Origin: a bacterium UBP15_UBA6099
GTDB taxonomy: Bacteria; UBP15; UBA6099
Assembly (NCBI GenBank): GCA_002435745.1
Contig: DIWT01000040.1
Span: 1 to 24,939 of the forward strand
DNA length: 24,939 bases
Direction: 5' to 3'
Every line of letters begins with the position of its first letter. Position 1 is the first letter of the stretch. A program made the translations under genes and the position numbers. Of this stretch, positions 17,384 to 24,613 are shown piece by piece. Below the pieces are notes generated by a model. It saw only the letters and a program-made list of their open reading frames with translations. It was not told the DNA's origin and ran no database searches.

Positions 17384-17435
17384 GCCGATTTTGAATTGAA
17401 CGAAGTTCAACAAAATCGGCGTCCAAGAGTTTTTT
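17384..17435 (+). terminator. Hairpin with T-run ending the surface-protein operon
   Basis: A long stem: GCCGATTTTG (17384-17393) pairs perfectly with CAAAATCGGC (17411-17420). After a two-base bulge, TTGAAC pairs with GTTCAA round a GAA loop. Six T residues follow at 17430-17435, slightly farther from the stem than usual. It lies 88 bp after the membrane-protein stop codon. Confidence 0.6.
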
Positions 17436-17445
17436 GGAAAGGGGC

Positions 17446-17483
17446 GCGGGGAAACCTATTTTTGCAAAAAATGGTTTCCCCGC
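17446..17483. repeat. 38-bp near-perfect inverted repeat
   Basis: GCGGGGAAACC (17446-17456) is mirrored by GGTTTCCCCGC (17473-17483), and the centre is itself nearly palindromic (TTTTTGCAAAAA). Eighteen of twenty positions pair. It could be a second terminator-like structure, a recombination site or the stem of a small RNA. No flanking direct repeat was seen. Confidence 0.5.
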
Positions 17484-17523
17484 AAACTTCCTAACAAATT
17501 CAGTTGAGCATTGGTTTAAAAGC

Positions 17524-17550
17524 AAAACCGGGCTTACGCCCGGTTTTTTT
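17524..17550. terminator. Rho-independent terminator, usable from both strands
   Basis: AAAACCGGGC (17524-17533), loop TTAC, GCCCGGTTTT (17538-17547) and a run of seven T (17544-17550). On the minus strand the same stem is followed by TTTTGCTTTT and lies about 30 bp past the stop of the 60-residue ORF. It can therefore close both converging transcripts. Confidence 0.85.
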
Positions 17551-17579
17551 AATATGATATTATGGCGCTCGGTTGACCG

Positions 17580-17762
17580 TTACGCCTTCACATCGATGCC
17601 GCCGCTCTCGCTCACATCCGCAATGTTCGCCAGAGGCTCGGCCTGCGCGCGCACCGCTTTGTTGAACGCTGAGAGCAACTGTATAAGCGCCTCGCCCTGA
17701 CTTGTAAACGATTTGTTCAATACCGTGTTCAGACTGGTCATTCCCGCCGGTTCCACCGACAT
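17580..17762 (-). CDS. 60-residue protein behind a sigma-28 promoter, probable motility-associated small protein
   Basis: A 60-residue soluble protein, mostly helical, with no signal peptide and no cysteine, ending GGIDVKA. Evidence that it is a real gene: an AGAAGG ribosome site 8 nt before the ATG, a consensus flagellar-sigma promoter about 75 bp upstream, and a terminator just downstream. Small proteins of this size with a similar helical body exist as the YjfB-type putative motility family. That resemblance is in length and general composition, not in any diagnostic motif I can verify. It lies opposite in direction to all nearby genes and between the surface-protein operon and mnmA. Confidence 0.65.
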   Translation of the reverse strand: MSVEPAGMTSLNTVLNKSFTSQGEALIQLLSAFNKAVRAQAEPLANIADVSESGGIDVKA

Positions 17763-17836
17763 GTCAATCGCCTTCTTTCCTTTGCGCCGGATTCTATGGG
17801 TTTTTCCGGCGTATTAACTCTTCTCTGTTATGCATT

Positions 17837-17864
17837 TTATCGGCATATTTTTCTCGAAACTTTA
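17837..17864 (-). promoter_or_regulatory. Sigma-28 (FliA/SigD) flagellar-type promoter
   Basis: Read on the minus strand: TAAAGTTT, a 12-nt spacer, then GCCGATAA. Both boxes match the enteric FliA consensus at all 16 positions; the spacer is one base longer than the usual 11. Transcription would start near 17831, with a leader of about 68 nt to the ATG at 17762. Confidence 0.75.
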
Positions 17865-17889
17865 GCCTCCGCAGAAAAATAGTTAGAAT
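17861..17889 (+). promoter_or_regulatory. Possible weak sigma-70 promoter for mnmA
   Basis: TAGAAT (17884-17889) lies 38 nt before the mnmA start, with a poor -35 (TTTAGC at 17861-17866, 17-nt spacer). It overlaps the -35 box of the opposite-strand sigma-28 promoter, so the two could interfere. Confidence 0.3.
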
Positions 17890-17926
17890 CATGTCATGAC
17901 TAGGCAGCCGCCGGAGTCTTGTTTAT

Positions 17927-19042
17927 ATGGTTGATGCGGGGAAAAGAGTCGCTGTTGCGATGAGCGGTGGAGTAGACAGCTCGGTCGCTGCGTTGCTTTT
18001 GAAGCAGCAGGGTTTTGAGGTGGCTGGGTTCCACATGAGCCTTTTCGACGCGACAGACGGCGGCGGGACGGCTCCGGGCGCGTGTTGTTCAGAGGAGTCG
18101 TCATTGGCGGCCCGCGCGGTGTGCGACATTCTTGGAGCCGATTTCTTCTGCCTTGATTTTAAAAAAACTTTTAGAAACTCGGTAATCGTCCCCTTTGTCG
18201 AATCGTATCTTGCGGGCCGCACTCCGAACCCGTGCGTCGAGTGCAACAGAGCAGTAAAGTTCGACGCGCTGCTAAAGGACATCAAAGGTCTCGGTTTCGA
18301 TTTCCTTGCGACCGGGCATTACGCGAGACGGGAACGCGCGGTCGGCGGATGGCGGTTGCGGCGGGGCGCGGACAGACTCAAAGATCAGTCGTACTTCCTT
18401 TACATGCTTGACTCTCCCGCGCTCGAATCAATCCTTTTTCCTCTCGGAGAACTGAAGAAAGAGGAGGTGCGCCGGATCGCCTTCGGGGCGGGCCTCCCAT
18501 CCGCCGAAAGAGAGGAAAGCCAAGATATTTGCTTCGCCGGGGACGGGGCGTATGAACAGGTGATAGAGCGCGCGCGGCCCGGAGGATTTGCACCCGGCCC
18601 GATTTTCGACGTTTCCGGAAAAGAAATCGGCCGACACACAGGAATAGTCAACTACACTGTGGGACAGAGGCGCGGGATGGGCGTGAGCGCAGCCGAACCA
18701 TTGTACGTGCTGAAAATCCTTGGGGCTGAAAACGCGATAATCGCAGGGCCGAGAAGCGAGCTTGCGGCATCGGGGCTGGCGTTCGCCGAAGCCATTTTTC
18801 AGTATGGCGAGCCTCGCCCCGGAGCTTTTTACGACGCGGTGGTCAGGCATAAGTCAAAACCCGTGAGAGCAGAATATAAAGGGGAGTATCGCTGTGGCCA
18901 AGCAGAAGATGAAGGCCGGCGCGCGCATGCCATAATATTCGAAAATCCCGTCGACGGCATCGCCCCCGGACAGAGCGTGGTTCTTTATGACGGAGATGTG
19001 GTCGCCGGCGGCGGAATAATCGAAAAAGCGATTAAAAAATAA
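17927..19042 (+). CDS. mnmA: tRNA-specific 2-thiouridylase MnmA
   Basis: A 371-residue enzyme that activates U34 of Lys, Glu and Gln tRNAs with ATP and inserts sulfur to give 2-thiouridine. The PP-loop SGGVDSS is at residues 13-19. The catalytic cysteine is C103 in NPCVECN, and the persulfide-carrying partner cysteine is C202 in SQDICF. GHYAR (130-134), DQSYFLY (153-159) and the C-terminal beta-barrel domain including TVGQRRGMG (244-252) are all present, so the protein is complete. The ATG has only a weak ribosome site (CCGGAG). It is followed after 15 bp by the DUF2993-like gene. Confidence 0.96.
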   Translation: MVDAGKRVAVAMSGGVDSSVAALLLKQQGFEVAGFHMSLFDATDGGGTAPGACCSEESSLAARAVCDILGADFFCLDFKKTFRNSVIVPFVESYLAGRTPNPCVECNRAVKFDALLKDIKGLGFDFLATGHYARRERAVGGWRLRRGADRLKDQSYFLYMLDSPALESILFPLGELKKEEVRRIAFGAGLPSAEREESQDICFAGDGAYEQVIERARPGGFAPGPIFDVSGKEIGRHTGIVNYTVGQRRGMGVSAAEPLYVLKILGAENAIIAGPRSELAASGLAFAEAIFQYGEPRPGAFYDAVVRHKSKPVRAEYKGEYRCGQAEDEGRRAHAIIFENPVDGIAPGQSVVLYDGDVVAGGGIIEKAIKK

Positions 19043-19057
19043 GGCGGAGACCTCGAA

Positions 19058-19783
19058 GTGAGCAACATGGCGGCTCTGATAATATCGATACTGCTTGCGG
19101 CGTTGCCGTCGGGTCGCGATGCCGCGCGGCGCGTTGAGTCCGAACTTGCGCGGGACGCGAGCGCCGAAAAGATTTCAGTAGTCATCAAAGGGGGAGCGAC
19201 ATCCGGCGGCATGTGGAGCGCGGAGAGCGTGGAGGCGACCCTGTCAGGCTGGGAAACGGACTCCGGACGCGCCACGGTCGCGAAAATTGTTTACAAATCT
19301 CCGCGCGCCGCGCTTGAGAGCGGGGCCTGGAAACTTGCAAGTTGCGAAAAAACAACAGTAGAAATAAGTTTCAACGACGAGGACTTGCGGACTGCGGCGG
19401 CGTTGAGAGCGGGCGGCGCGCAGTTGACCTCGCTTGAGTTCAGCGGCGGTTCGAAGATATTAATAAGAGGAACATATCAGATATATATGGGAATCCCCGT
19501 TGCGTTCAGCGTCGCCGGAACTCCGGCAGTCAGAAAAGGCGCGGAGATAGTCCTCGCGGGACCGCTGGAGATAAAGGCGGCGGGCGCTAGGCTGGGCCGC
19601 TGGGCCGACGGCTATGTGTTGCGCATTGTCAATCCGCTCGCGGACATCGACGACTGGGACGTGTCCTCCGCGTTGCTCCGGAGCGGGGCATCGGACGCCG
19701 GAGGCTGGATGTCGATGTCTCTAAAATCGGCAAACATAAAAAACGGATTGCTTGTGATTTCCGGGGAACTGAAGAAGCGTTAG
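19058..19783 (+). CDS. Secreted DUF2993/LmeA-like protein
   Basis: A 241-residue protein starting with GTG, with GGAGA 7 nt upstream, close behind mnmA. The first ~17 residues are hydrophobic (AALIISILLAAL) and look like a short export signal. The rest is beta-rich, beginning with a helix (DAARRVESELARDASAEKISV) and ending in SANIKNGLLVISGELKKR, as in the DUF2993/LmeA group of putative lipid-binding periplasmic proteins. Assignment is by overall pattern and is tentative. An internal ATG at 19067 is an alternative start. Confidence 0.6.
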   Translation: MSNMAALIISILLAALPSGRDAARRVESELARDASAEKISVVIKGGATSGGMWSAESVEATLSGWETDSGRATVAKIVYKSPRAALESGAWKLASCEKTTVEISFNDEDLRTAAALRAGGAQLTSLEFSGGSKILIRGTYQIYMGIPVAFSVAGTPAVRKGAEIVLAGPLEIKAAGARLGRWADGYVLRIVNPLADIDDWDVSSALLRSGASDAGGWMSMSLKSANIKNGLLVISGELKKR

Positions 19784-19969
19784 CGCCTGTGATCGCCTTG
19801 CTCTGAGACTTGGGCCATTTTGCCGTCACAACCGCATGATCTTATTTTTATCATAGCGAAATATAACTTATCCGTCACAATACAAAGGTTGTTTTCGGAG
19901 CTGTTATTTGACTCTATAGGCGACTTGTTTTCGCGCTCATTATTGTGAGATTCCGGTTCCCGGATGCGG

Positions 19970-19994
19970 AAAAACCGGGCTGGGCATGGTTTTT
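19970..19994 (+). terminator. Possible weak terminator in the 19784-20166 gap
   Basis: AAAAACC (19970-19976) pairs with GGTTTTT (19988-19994) round an 11-nt loop. A further CCCGG/CCGGG pair lies on its left side. The remainder of the 380-bp gap before the next promoter shows a 9-bp direct repeat CCGTCACAA (about 50 bp apart) and no gene. Confidence 0.3.
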
Positions 19995-20110
19995 GTGAAA
20001 AATTGAAAACCGAAACAAGGGATGACAGAGGTTGACATAAGAAAGCGGCAAATGTTGTCTAAAGAGGCGAAAGCGAACCAATGTGCGCAAAAGCGGTAAA
20101 AGGCGATAAT

Positions 20111-20125
20111 TGATAATCATAGTAA
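20111..20125. promoter_or_regulatory. Fur-box-like inverted repeat
   Basis: TGATAAT-C-ATAGTAA fits 11 of 14 positions of the 7-1-7 Fur motif, and a further GATAAT hexamer precedes it. It lies about 42 bp upstream of the -35 of the histone-like gene. AT-rich sites of this kind arise by chance, so this is only a candidate. Confidence 0.2.
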
Positions 20126-20166
20126 TCCATGGTTTGCAAAAGCGCTGAAAAATTTTTAATATGGGG

Positions 20167-20194
20167 TTGACATTATGGTTATGAGAAGTAATAT
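20167..20194 (+). promoter_or_regulatory. Sigma-70 promoter of the histone-like gene
   Basis: A perfect -35 TTGACA (20167-20172), a 16-nt spacer and TAATAT (20189-20194). Transcription would start near 20201, 37 nt before the ATG at 20238. This rules against the in-frame ATG at 20175. Confidence 0.6.
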
Positions 20195-20237
20195 ATGTAA
20201 CTATAGTCAGTATTTTCTATACGAAGGGAGGTGCAAA

Positions 20238-20444
20238 ATGGCGAAGAAGGTAGCGAAAAAGGCGGCCCCGAAAAAAGCGGCCCCGAAGAAAGTAGCGAAG
20301 AAAGCGGCTCCGAAGAAAAAAGCCGCGAAGAAGGTCGTGAAGAAAGCGGCCCCGAAGAAGGTTGTGAAAAAGGCGGCCCCGAAGAAGATTGTGAAAAAGG
20401 CGGCCCCGAAGAAAGCAGCGAAGAAAGTAGCGAAAAAGAAATAA
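20238..20444 (+). CDS. Lys/Ala/Pro-repeat histone H1-like DNA-binding protein
   Basis: A 68-residue, extremely basic protein made almost only of Lys, Ala, Pro and Val, with six AAPKK motifs spaced by VAKK, VVKK or IVKK. It resembles the C-terminal tails of histone H1-like bacterial proteins (HC1/HC2, AlgP type), which bind and condense DNA non-specifically. Here the tail stands alone with no folded domain. The start is fixed by a strong AGGGAGGTG site and by the promoter. A clean terminator follows, so it is a monocistronic unit likely to be strongly expressed. The low-complexity coding DNA is itself repetitive and could change in copy number. Confidence 0.85.
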   Translation: MAKKVAKKAAPKKAAPKKVAKKAAPKKKAAKKVVKKAAPKKVVKKAAPKKIVKKAAPKKAAKKVAKKK

Positions 20445-20476
20445 CGCATTCCCGCATCACTAGAATCGCATTATCG

Positions 20477-20505
20477 AAAAAGGGGAACAACAGTTCCCCT
20501 TTTTT
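20477..20505 (+). terminator. Rho-independent terminator after the histone-like gene
   Basis: AAAAAGGGGAAC (20477-20488), loop AACA, GTTCCCCTTTTT (20493-20504) and one further T. It is a perfect 12-bp stem with a T-run, 32 bp after the stop codon. Confidence 0.93.
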
Positions 20506-20580
20506 GATGTCCGCAAAATGCGACCCGGCGTTATCCGACAACGGAAGACGCGTCTTCTGTTCGGGAATAAGGCCGCCGTG

Positions 20581-20609
20581 TTGAAGCGCGGCGGCGCGGA
20601 TGGTACAAT
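20581..20609 (+). promoter_or_regulatory. Sigma-70 promoter of the PIN-TRAM/ispF operon
   Basis: TTGAAG (20581-20586), a 17-nt spacer and TACAAT (20604-20609). Transcription would start near 20616, 34 nt before the ATG at 20650. The in-frame ATG at 20518 lies upstream of this promoter and is rejected. Confidence 0.75.
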
Positions 20610-20649
20610 TGAGCAAAACGGCCGGGCGGCTCCGAAAGGGAGATTCCGC

Positions 20650-21741
20650 ATGTTTTCTTTTATTGTGAAAGCGATTTGTTTAGGCGCGGGCATGAGCGTT
20701 TTCTATGCCCTTGCGATGTTGTTTAACAAGGCGTTCAACCCTGAAGGTCCGCTGTGGACGTACAATATGTTCGGGTTTCTTTTCGCCGGATTGCTCTTTG
20801 GCATATTGATGTCTCCGTATGCGGAGAAGTGGCTGTTGAACTTTCACAGGCAGGTGCTGAGATCGATGCAGAGGGTGTCGCCGCACGCTATGGCGTCGGG
20901 TTTCGCCGGCCTGATGATGGGTTTCTTCTTCGCGATGCTGTTGACGGCTCCGTTCTGGTATTTTCTGAAGATGCCGGCGGCGGCGGGAGTGGCCGTGTTT
21001 TTGGTCCTTTGCGTGGTTCTGGGGTATCTCGGCGTGCTGATATTTAGCAGGGTTTCGCTGTGGGGAGGCAACGTGGTAGGCCCGATGGCGTTCAGGGCGG
21101 ACGCCGCGCTGCCTAAGGTTCTGGACACCAGCGTGCTGATAGACGGAAGGATTCTTGAGTTGTACATGGCCGGTTTTCTGGAGGGAAAGCTGTTTGTTCC
21201 CGATATGGTGATTGCGGAGTTGCAGGGGATAGCGGACGATTCGGACTCAGGCAGGAGGAAGCGGGGCAGGCGCGGACTGGATGTGTTGACGAAGATGAAA
21301 GAGAAAGAAAGCGGAGAAGTGGAGATAGTGGATCTGCCGTCGCCGCGGGCTGGAGAGCCGACGGCGGTGGACGCGCGGCTGGTCAACTACGCGAAATCCA
21401 TCGGCGGCGCGCTGGTCACGAACGATTTCAACCTGACTAAAGTGGCGAAGCTGCGCGGGGTGCGCTGCATCAACCTGAATGTGCTGTCGAATTCGATGAG
21501 GAAGACTTTGTTGCCCGGAGAGCGGGTGGAAGTGAGCGTGGTTAAGACAGGCAAGGAGCACGGTCAGGGAATAGCGTATCTGGACGACGGGACGATGATA
21601 GTGGTCGAGAGCGGCGATAAATTCATTGGGGATTCGGTGAAAGTGGAGATAAGCAGCATAATGCAGACAGTGGCCGGAAGGCTGATATTCGCGCGGGCCA
21701 CCGAAGGCAGCGACGACGACTGCGAGGGCGACGCGCGATGA
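20650..21741 (+). CDS. Membrane-anchored PIN-TRAM domain protein (YacL-like)
   Basis: A 363-residue protein. Four hydrophobic segments lie in residues 1-135 (about 5-25, 38-56, 83-104 and 112-132). A PIN nuclease-like domain covers about 155-280, with acidic residues D159 (VLDTSVLIDGR), E190, D241 and D259 (VTNDFNL) in the usual positions. A TRAM RNA-binding domain follows at about 285-348 (GERVEVSVVKTGKEHGQGIAYLDDG overall pattern). YacL-type proteins are conserved and lie next to ispD/ispF genes in many bacteria; their nuclease target is not known. The start has AAAGGGAGA in front. Its last codons overlap the start of ispF (ATGA type), showing translational coupling. Confidence 0.92.
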   Translation: MFSFIVKAICLGAGMSVFYALAMLFNKAFNPEGPLWTYNMFGFLFAGLLFGILMSPYAEKWLLNFHRQVLRSMQRVSPHAMASGFAGLMMGFFFAMLLTAPFWYFLKMPAAAGVAVFLVLCVVLGYLGVLIFSRVSLWGGNVVGPMAFRADAALPKVLDTSVLIDGRILELYMAGFLEGKLFVPDMVIAELQGIADDSDSGRRKRGRRGLDVLTKMKEKESGEVEIVDLPSPRAGEPTAVDARLVNYAKSIGGALVTNDFNLTKVAKLRGVRCINLNVLSNSMRKTLLPGERVEVSVVKTGKEHGQGIAYLDDGTMIVVESGDKFIGDSVKVEISSIMQTVAGRLIFARATEGSDDDCEGDAR

Positions 21742-22232
21742 GTTACAGGGTCGGCTGCGGATGGGACGCGCACGCGTTCGGAGGGGACGGCCCGCTGAAA
21801 CTCGGCGGCGTGGAAGTTCCCGGAGCGCGCGGGCTTTCGGGTCATTCGGACGCCGACGTTCTGGCGCACGCGGTATGCGACGCGATTCTAGGAGCTGCGG
21901 GGCTGCCCGACATAGGCGCGCATTTCCCGGACGACGACCCTCGCTACGAGGGGGCCGACAGCGTCGGGCTGCTCAGGTTGGCCGCGGGTTATGTCTTTGA
22001 AAAAAAATACAGAGCGGTCAACGTGGACGCCGTGATAATAGCGCAGGAGCCGAGACTTGCCCCATATTTTTTGCGCATGAGGGAAAACATAGCGGCGGCG
22101 GTGGGCCTTTCCCCGGAGGACGTGTCGGTTAAGGCGGCAAGCCCGGAGGGGCTGGGCGCGGTCGGCAGGGGCGAGGGGATAGCGGCTCAAGCTGTCGCTC
22201 TCTTGAAAAAGACATCCCGGAGCGGTTCATAA
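21738..22232 (+). CDS. ispF: 2-C-methyl-D-erythritol 2,4-cyclodiphosphate synthase
   Basis: A 164-residue enzyme of the non-mevalonate isoprenoid pathway that closes the cyclodiphosphate with loss of CMP. Metal ligands D10 and H12 (WDAH) and H44 (ADVLAH) are visible. So are GHSDADVL (35-42), DIGAHFPDDDP (58-68) and the C-terminal VKAASPEGLGAVGRGEGIA pattern. Length is normal. It overlaps the PIN-TRAM gene by 4 bp and is followed 2 bp later by an rRNA methyltransferase gene. The direct neighbour ispD, often beside or fused to ispF, is not in this window. Confidence 0.97.
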   Translation: MSYRVGCGWDAHAFGGDGPLKLGGVEVPGARGLSGHSDADVLAHAVCDAILGAAGLPDIGAHFPDDDPRYEGADSVGLLRLAAGYVFEKKYRAVNVDAVIIAQEPRLAPYFLRMRENIAAAVGLSPEDVSVKAASPEGLGAVGRGEGIAAQAVALLKKTSRSGS

Positions 22233-22234
22233 CG

Positions 22235-22963
22235 ATGATGAGGCTGACGGACAAGAACGCGATAGTGGAGGCTCTCAAGGCAGGGCGCGTGGTGTCGCTG
22301 CACGTGGGGGCGGCCGCAAGATCGGACGAGAGGGCGGCGCGGATCGCGGCGCTCGCGCGCGAGGCCGGCGTCCCCGTGCGGGACATGCCGGTCAAGGGGC
22401 GAGGCCCAGTAGAGGCCGTATGCAACGATTTTGAATACGCGACTCTGGAGAGCTTGATGGACGCGCGGGAGGCGAGCGGCGGGTTGATCGTAGCGCTCGA
22501 CCACGTGCAGGACCCTATGAACCTCGGAGCCATACTGAGGACGGCGGCGGCGGCGGGGGCCATAGGCGCTGTGATTGAGCGCAAGCGCTCGTGCGACGTG
22601 ACGCCGGTGGTCTACGAGACGTCGTGCGGCGGGGCCGAGAGGTTGCTGATTGCCAAGGTGGCGAACCTCAGGCAGGCGCTGGCGGCGATGAAGGAGCGTG
22701 GCTGCTGGGTGGCCGGAACGGACGAGCGCGCGAAGGATGTCTGCCACGACGCGGACATGTCCGGAGTGTCCGTCTTGGTCATGGGCGGCGAAGGCGAGGG
22801 GATGTCGCGGATAACGCGCGAGGAGTGCGACTATCTAGTGCGCGTGCCGACGGTCGAGGAGTTCCCCTCGCTCAACGTGTCTGTGGCGGCGGGCGTTCTG
22901 ATATTCGAGACCATGAGGCAGAAGAGATCGCGGGGAGAGAAGAATCGAGGCGGGCGCGCGTGA
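22235..22963 (+). CDS. rlmB: TrmH/SpoU-family 2'-O-ribose RNA methyltransferase (RlmB-like)
   Basis: A 242-residue SPOUT enzyme, most like the group that methylates the 2'-O of G2251 in 23S rRNA. The N-terminal ~75 residues form the small substrate-binding domain. SPOUT motif 1 is DHVQDPMNLGAILRTA (89-104), with the N and R expected for ribose methylation. Motif 2 is GGEGEGMSR (184-192) and motif 3 is PSLNVSVAAG (211-220), which builds the knotted SAM pocket. The C-terminus ends in a basic tail. The exact RNA target is inferred from family resemblance and could be another rRNA or tRNA position. The first two codons are both ATG, so the start may be 3 nt later. Confidence 0.85.
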   Translation: MMRLTDKNAIVEALKAGRVVSLHVGAAARSDERAARIAALAREAGVPVRDMPVKGRGPVEAVCNDFEYATLESLMDAREASGGLIVALDHVQDPMNLGAILRTAAAAGAIGAVIERKRSCDVTPVVYETSCGGAERLLIAKVANLRQALAAMKERGCWVAGTDERAKDVCHDADMSGVSVLVMGGEGEGMSRITREECDYLVRVPTVEEFPSLNVSVAAGVLIFETMRQKRSRGEKNRGGRA

Positions 22964-23007
22964 GCCGGATTTGACTCCGGCGCGGTATCGAGCGAAAAGA
23001 GTTCCTA

Positions 23008-24423
23008 ATGAAAATATTATTGATAAATCCCTACACCGGCTCGGAGGAGACGGCGGGGAGATACAGACGGTTTCTCGCGCCTATGCCGCCTATAAGTCTG
23101 GCGTATGTCGCGGCGGCGTTGGAGAGGGCGCGCCTGCCGGTGTCGGTGTACGACGATTACACCGAAGGCGGTTCGAGGGAGGCTCTGATCAGGCATATCC
23201 AAGCCGCTGCGCCGGACATGATAGGGCTTTCGTGCGTCACGCCGACGGCTAAGCGGACGAACGAAATAGCGGCGCTCGTGAAAAGGGAGTTCCCGCGCGC
23301 GAAGCTGGTTCAAGGCAACCTGCATTCGAGCGTGTTTTACGAAAAGACGCTGAACGAGGGGCTGGCGGACGCGGTGGTGATAGGGGAGGGAGAGGAGACG
23401 GTGGTGGAGCTGGCGAGGGCGTTCGAGAGCGGAGCGCCCCTGTCCGGAGTCGCCGGGATAGCGCACAAGGAAAACGGAACGCCGGAGCTTACGGAGCCGA
23501 GGGGATTCATAGAAGACTTGGACTCGCTGCCGTTCCCGGCATGGCATTTGTTTCCGATAGAAAGATACAGGCTGTTCAACTTCGCGAGGGTGAGGGAGCC
23601 GGGCACGCTGGTTCTCGGTTCGCGCGGCTGTCCCTACGGATGCAACTATTGTTCGCTGAAGATTATGGGCCGCCGCCGGAGGAGAAGGTCGGCTGTCAAC
23701 ATCGCAGACGAGTTCGAGTGGCTGCACGACAAGTTCGGATACGCGCAGCCGTCGTTCGTCGACCCGATATTTCCGTTGACCGAGAAAGAGGCCATTGAGT
23801 TCAGCGACGAGGTGGTCCGCAGAGGATTGAACAGGAAGCTGACGTGGATAACGGAGACAAGGGTGGACTGCGTGAACGAGCGCATGTTGAAGACGATGGC
23901 CGCCGCCGGGCTGTCGAGGATCATGTACGGGTTCGAGGCCGGGGCGGACGGGGTGTTGGAATCGATTAGCAAAAACACGACGGTGGACAGCGCCCGCAAG
24001 GCGGTGGAGATGACGCGCAGGGCCGGGATTCAGATAATAGGTTTCTTTATGATTGGCTCCCCCGGCGACACCGTGCGGACTGTTGAGCGGACGATAGCTT
24101 TCTCGAAGAGCCTCGACATAGATTTTGCCAAGTTCACCGTGTTCTCGCCGTTTCCGGGGACGGGCATATATGACGAGTTCGTGAAGGACGGAAAAGTGGC
24201 GGCGGACGCGCCGAGTTCGAGCTTCACGAACTACCCGACCAAGGAGAATCCGGCGGTTTACGCGCCGGAGGGCATGACTAACGACGACCTTGTGAGGTTG
24301 CAGAAGAAGGCGTTCATGAGTTTCTATCTGCGGCCGAAGATGATTCTGAGGCATTTGTTAAAGATAAGGACTCTGAGGGCCGCGGACGCGCTCGTCGGGA
24401 TGATGACGCTGATAAGAAAGTGA
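23008..24423 (+). CDS. B12-binding-type radical SAM protein
   Basis: A 471-residue protein. Residues 1-140 form a Rossmann-like cobalamin-binding domain (ILLINPY, PPISLAYVAAALE, then IGLSCVTPT and GEGEETVVELA). As in many relatives, the histidine motif for B12 ligation is incomplete (QGNLHSS). The radical SAM core starts near residue 200, with the cluster cysteines C208, C212 and C215 (CPYGCNYC). GFEAGAD and FFMIGSPGDT follow later in the barrel. An unusual run of six arginines lies just after the cluster loop. The family includes methylases and ring-forming enzymes for lipids, hopanoids and natural products; the substrate here cannot be named. A 44-bp gap separates it from the methyltransferase gene, and the ribosome site is weak. 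Confidence 0.88.
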   Translation: MKILLINPYTGSEETAGRYRRFLAPMPPISLAYVAAALERARLPVSVYDDYTEGGSREALIRHIQAAAPDMIGLSCVTPTAKRTNEIAALVKREFPRAKLVQGNLHSSVFYEKTLNEGLADAVVIGEGEETVVELARAFESGAPLSGVAGIAHKENGTPELTEPRGFIEDLDSLPFPAWHLFPIERYRLFNFARVREPGTLVLGSRGCPYGCNYCSLKIMGRRRRRRSAVNIADEFEWLHDKFGYAQPSFVDPIFPLTEKEAIEFSDEVVRRGLNRKLTWITETRVDCVNERMLKTMAAAGLSRIMYGFEAGADGVLESISKNTTVDSARKAVEMTRRAGIQIIGFFMIGSPGDTVRTVERTIAFSKSLDIDFAKFTVFSPFPGTGIYDEFVKDGKVAADAPSSSFTNYPTKENPAVYAPEGMTNDDLVRLQKKAFMSFYLRPKMILRHLLKIRTLRAADALVGMMTLIRK

Positions 24424-24457
24424 GAAAGCGGCGGAGCGACTGATTTTTTCGAATTTA

Positions 24458-24486
24458 TTGACTTGAGGCCACAAGGTCATTAGTAT
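24458..24486 (+). promoter_or_regulatory. Promoter of the tRNA-tuf operon
   Basis: TTGACT (24458-24463), a 17-nt spacer and TAGTAT (24481-24486), about 30 nt upstream of the first tRNA. No terminator was found between the tRNAs and the downstream start codon, so one transcript is likely. Confidence 0.6.
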
Positions 24487-24515
24487 TTATGTTTGGTTTG
24501 TGCGGGGTTAGCTCT

Positions 24516-24587
24516 GCCGGCGTGGCTCAGGGGTAGAGCAGCTGATTTGTAATCAGCAGGTCGTCAGTTCGAATCTGACCGCCGGCT
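24516..24587 (+). tRNA. tRNA-Thr (anticodon UGU)
   Basis: A complete cloverleaf of 72 nt. The acceptor GCCGGCG pairs with CGCCGGC, the anticodon stem GCTGA/TCAGC encloses TTTGTAA, and the T-loop is TTCGAAT. CCA is not encoded; the discriminator is T. It reads ACA codons. Confidence 0.97.
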
Positions 24588-24613
24588 CTGAAAATTGAAA
24601 TAGAGAAACGCCC

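Noticed and set aside
17434..17700. 88-codon plus-strand ORF over the hairpin region
   Set aside because: It reads through the inverted repeat and the terminator, has no ribosome site and opposes the better supported 60-residue gene.
20175..20237. Longer start of the histone-like protein at 20175
   Set aside because: It lies between the -35 and -10 boxes, so it would not be in the mRNA; the ATG at 20238 has an excellent ribosome site.
20518..20649. Longer start of the PIN-TRAM protein at 20518
   Set aside because: The upstream ATG precedes the TTGAAG-N17-TACAAT promoter and has no ribosome site; the added residues are basic and unlike a membrane-protein start.
23017..24354. 445-codon open frame on the minus strand opposite the radical SAM gene
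   Set aside because: The translation is Arg/His/Pro-rich with no motif. It is the antisense shadow of a GC-rich gene with clear catalytic motifs on the plus strand.
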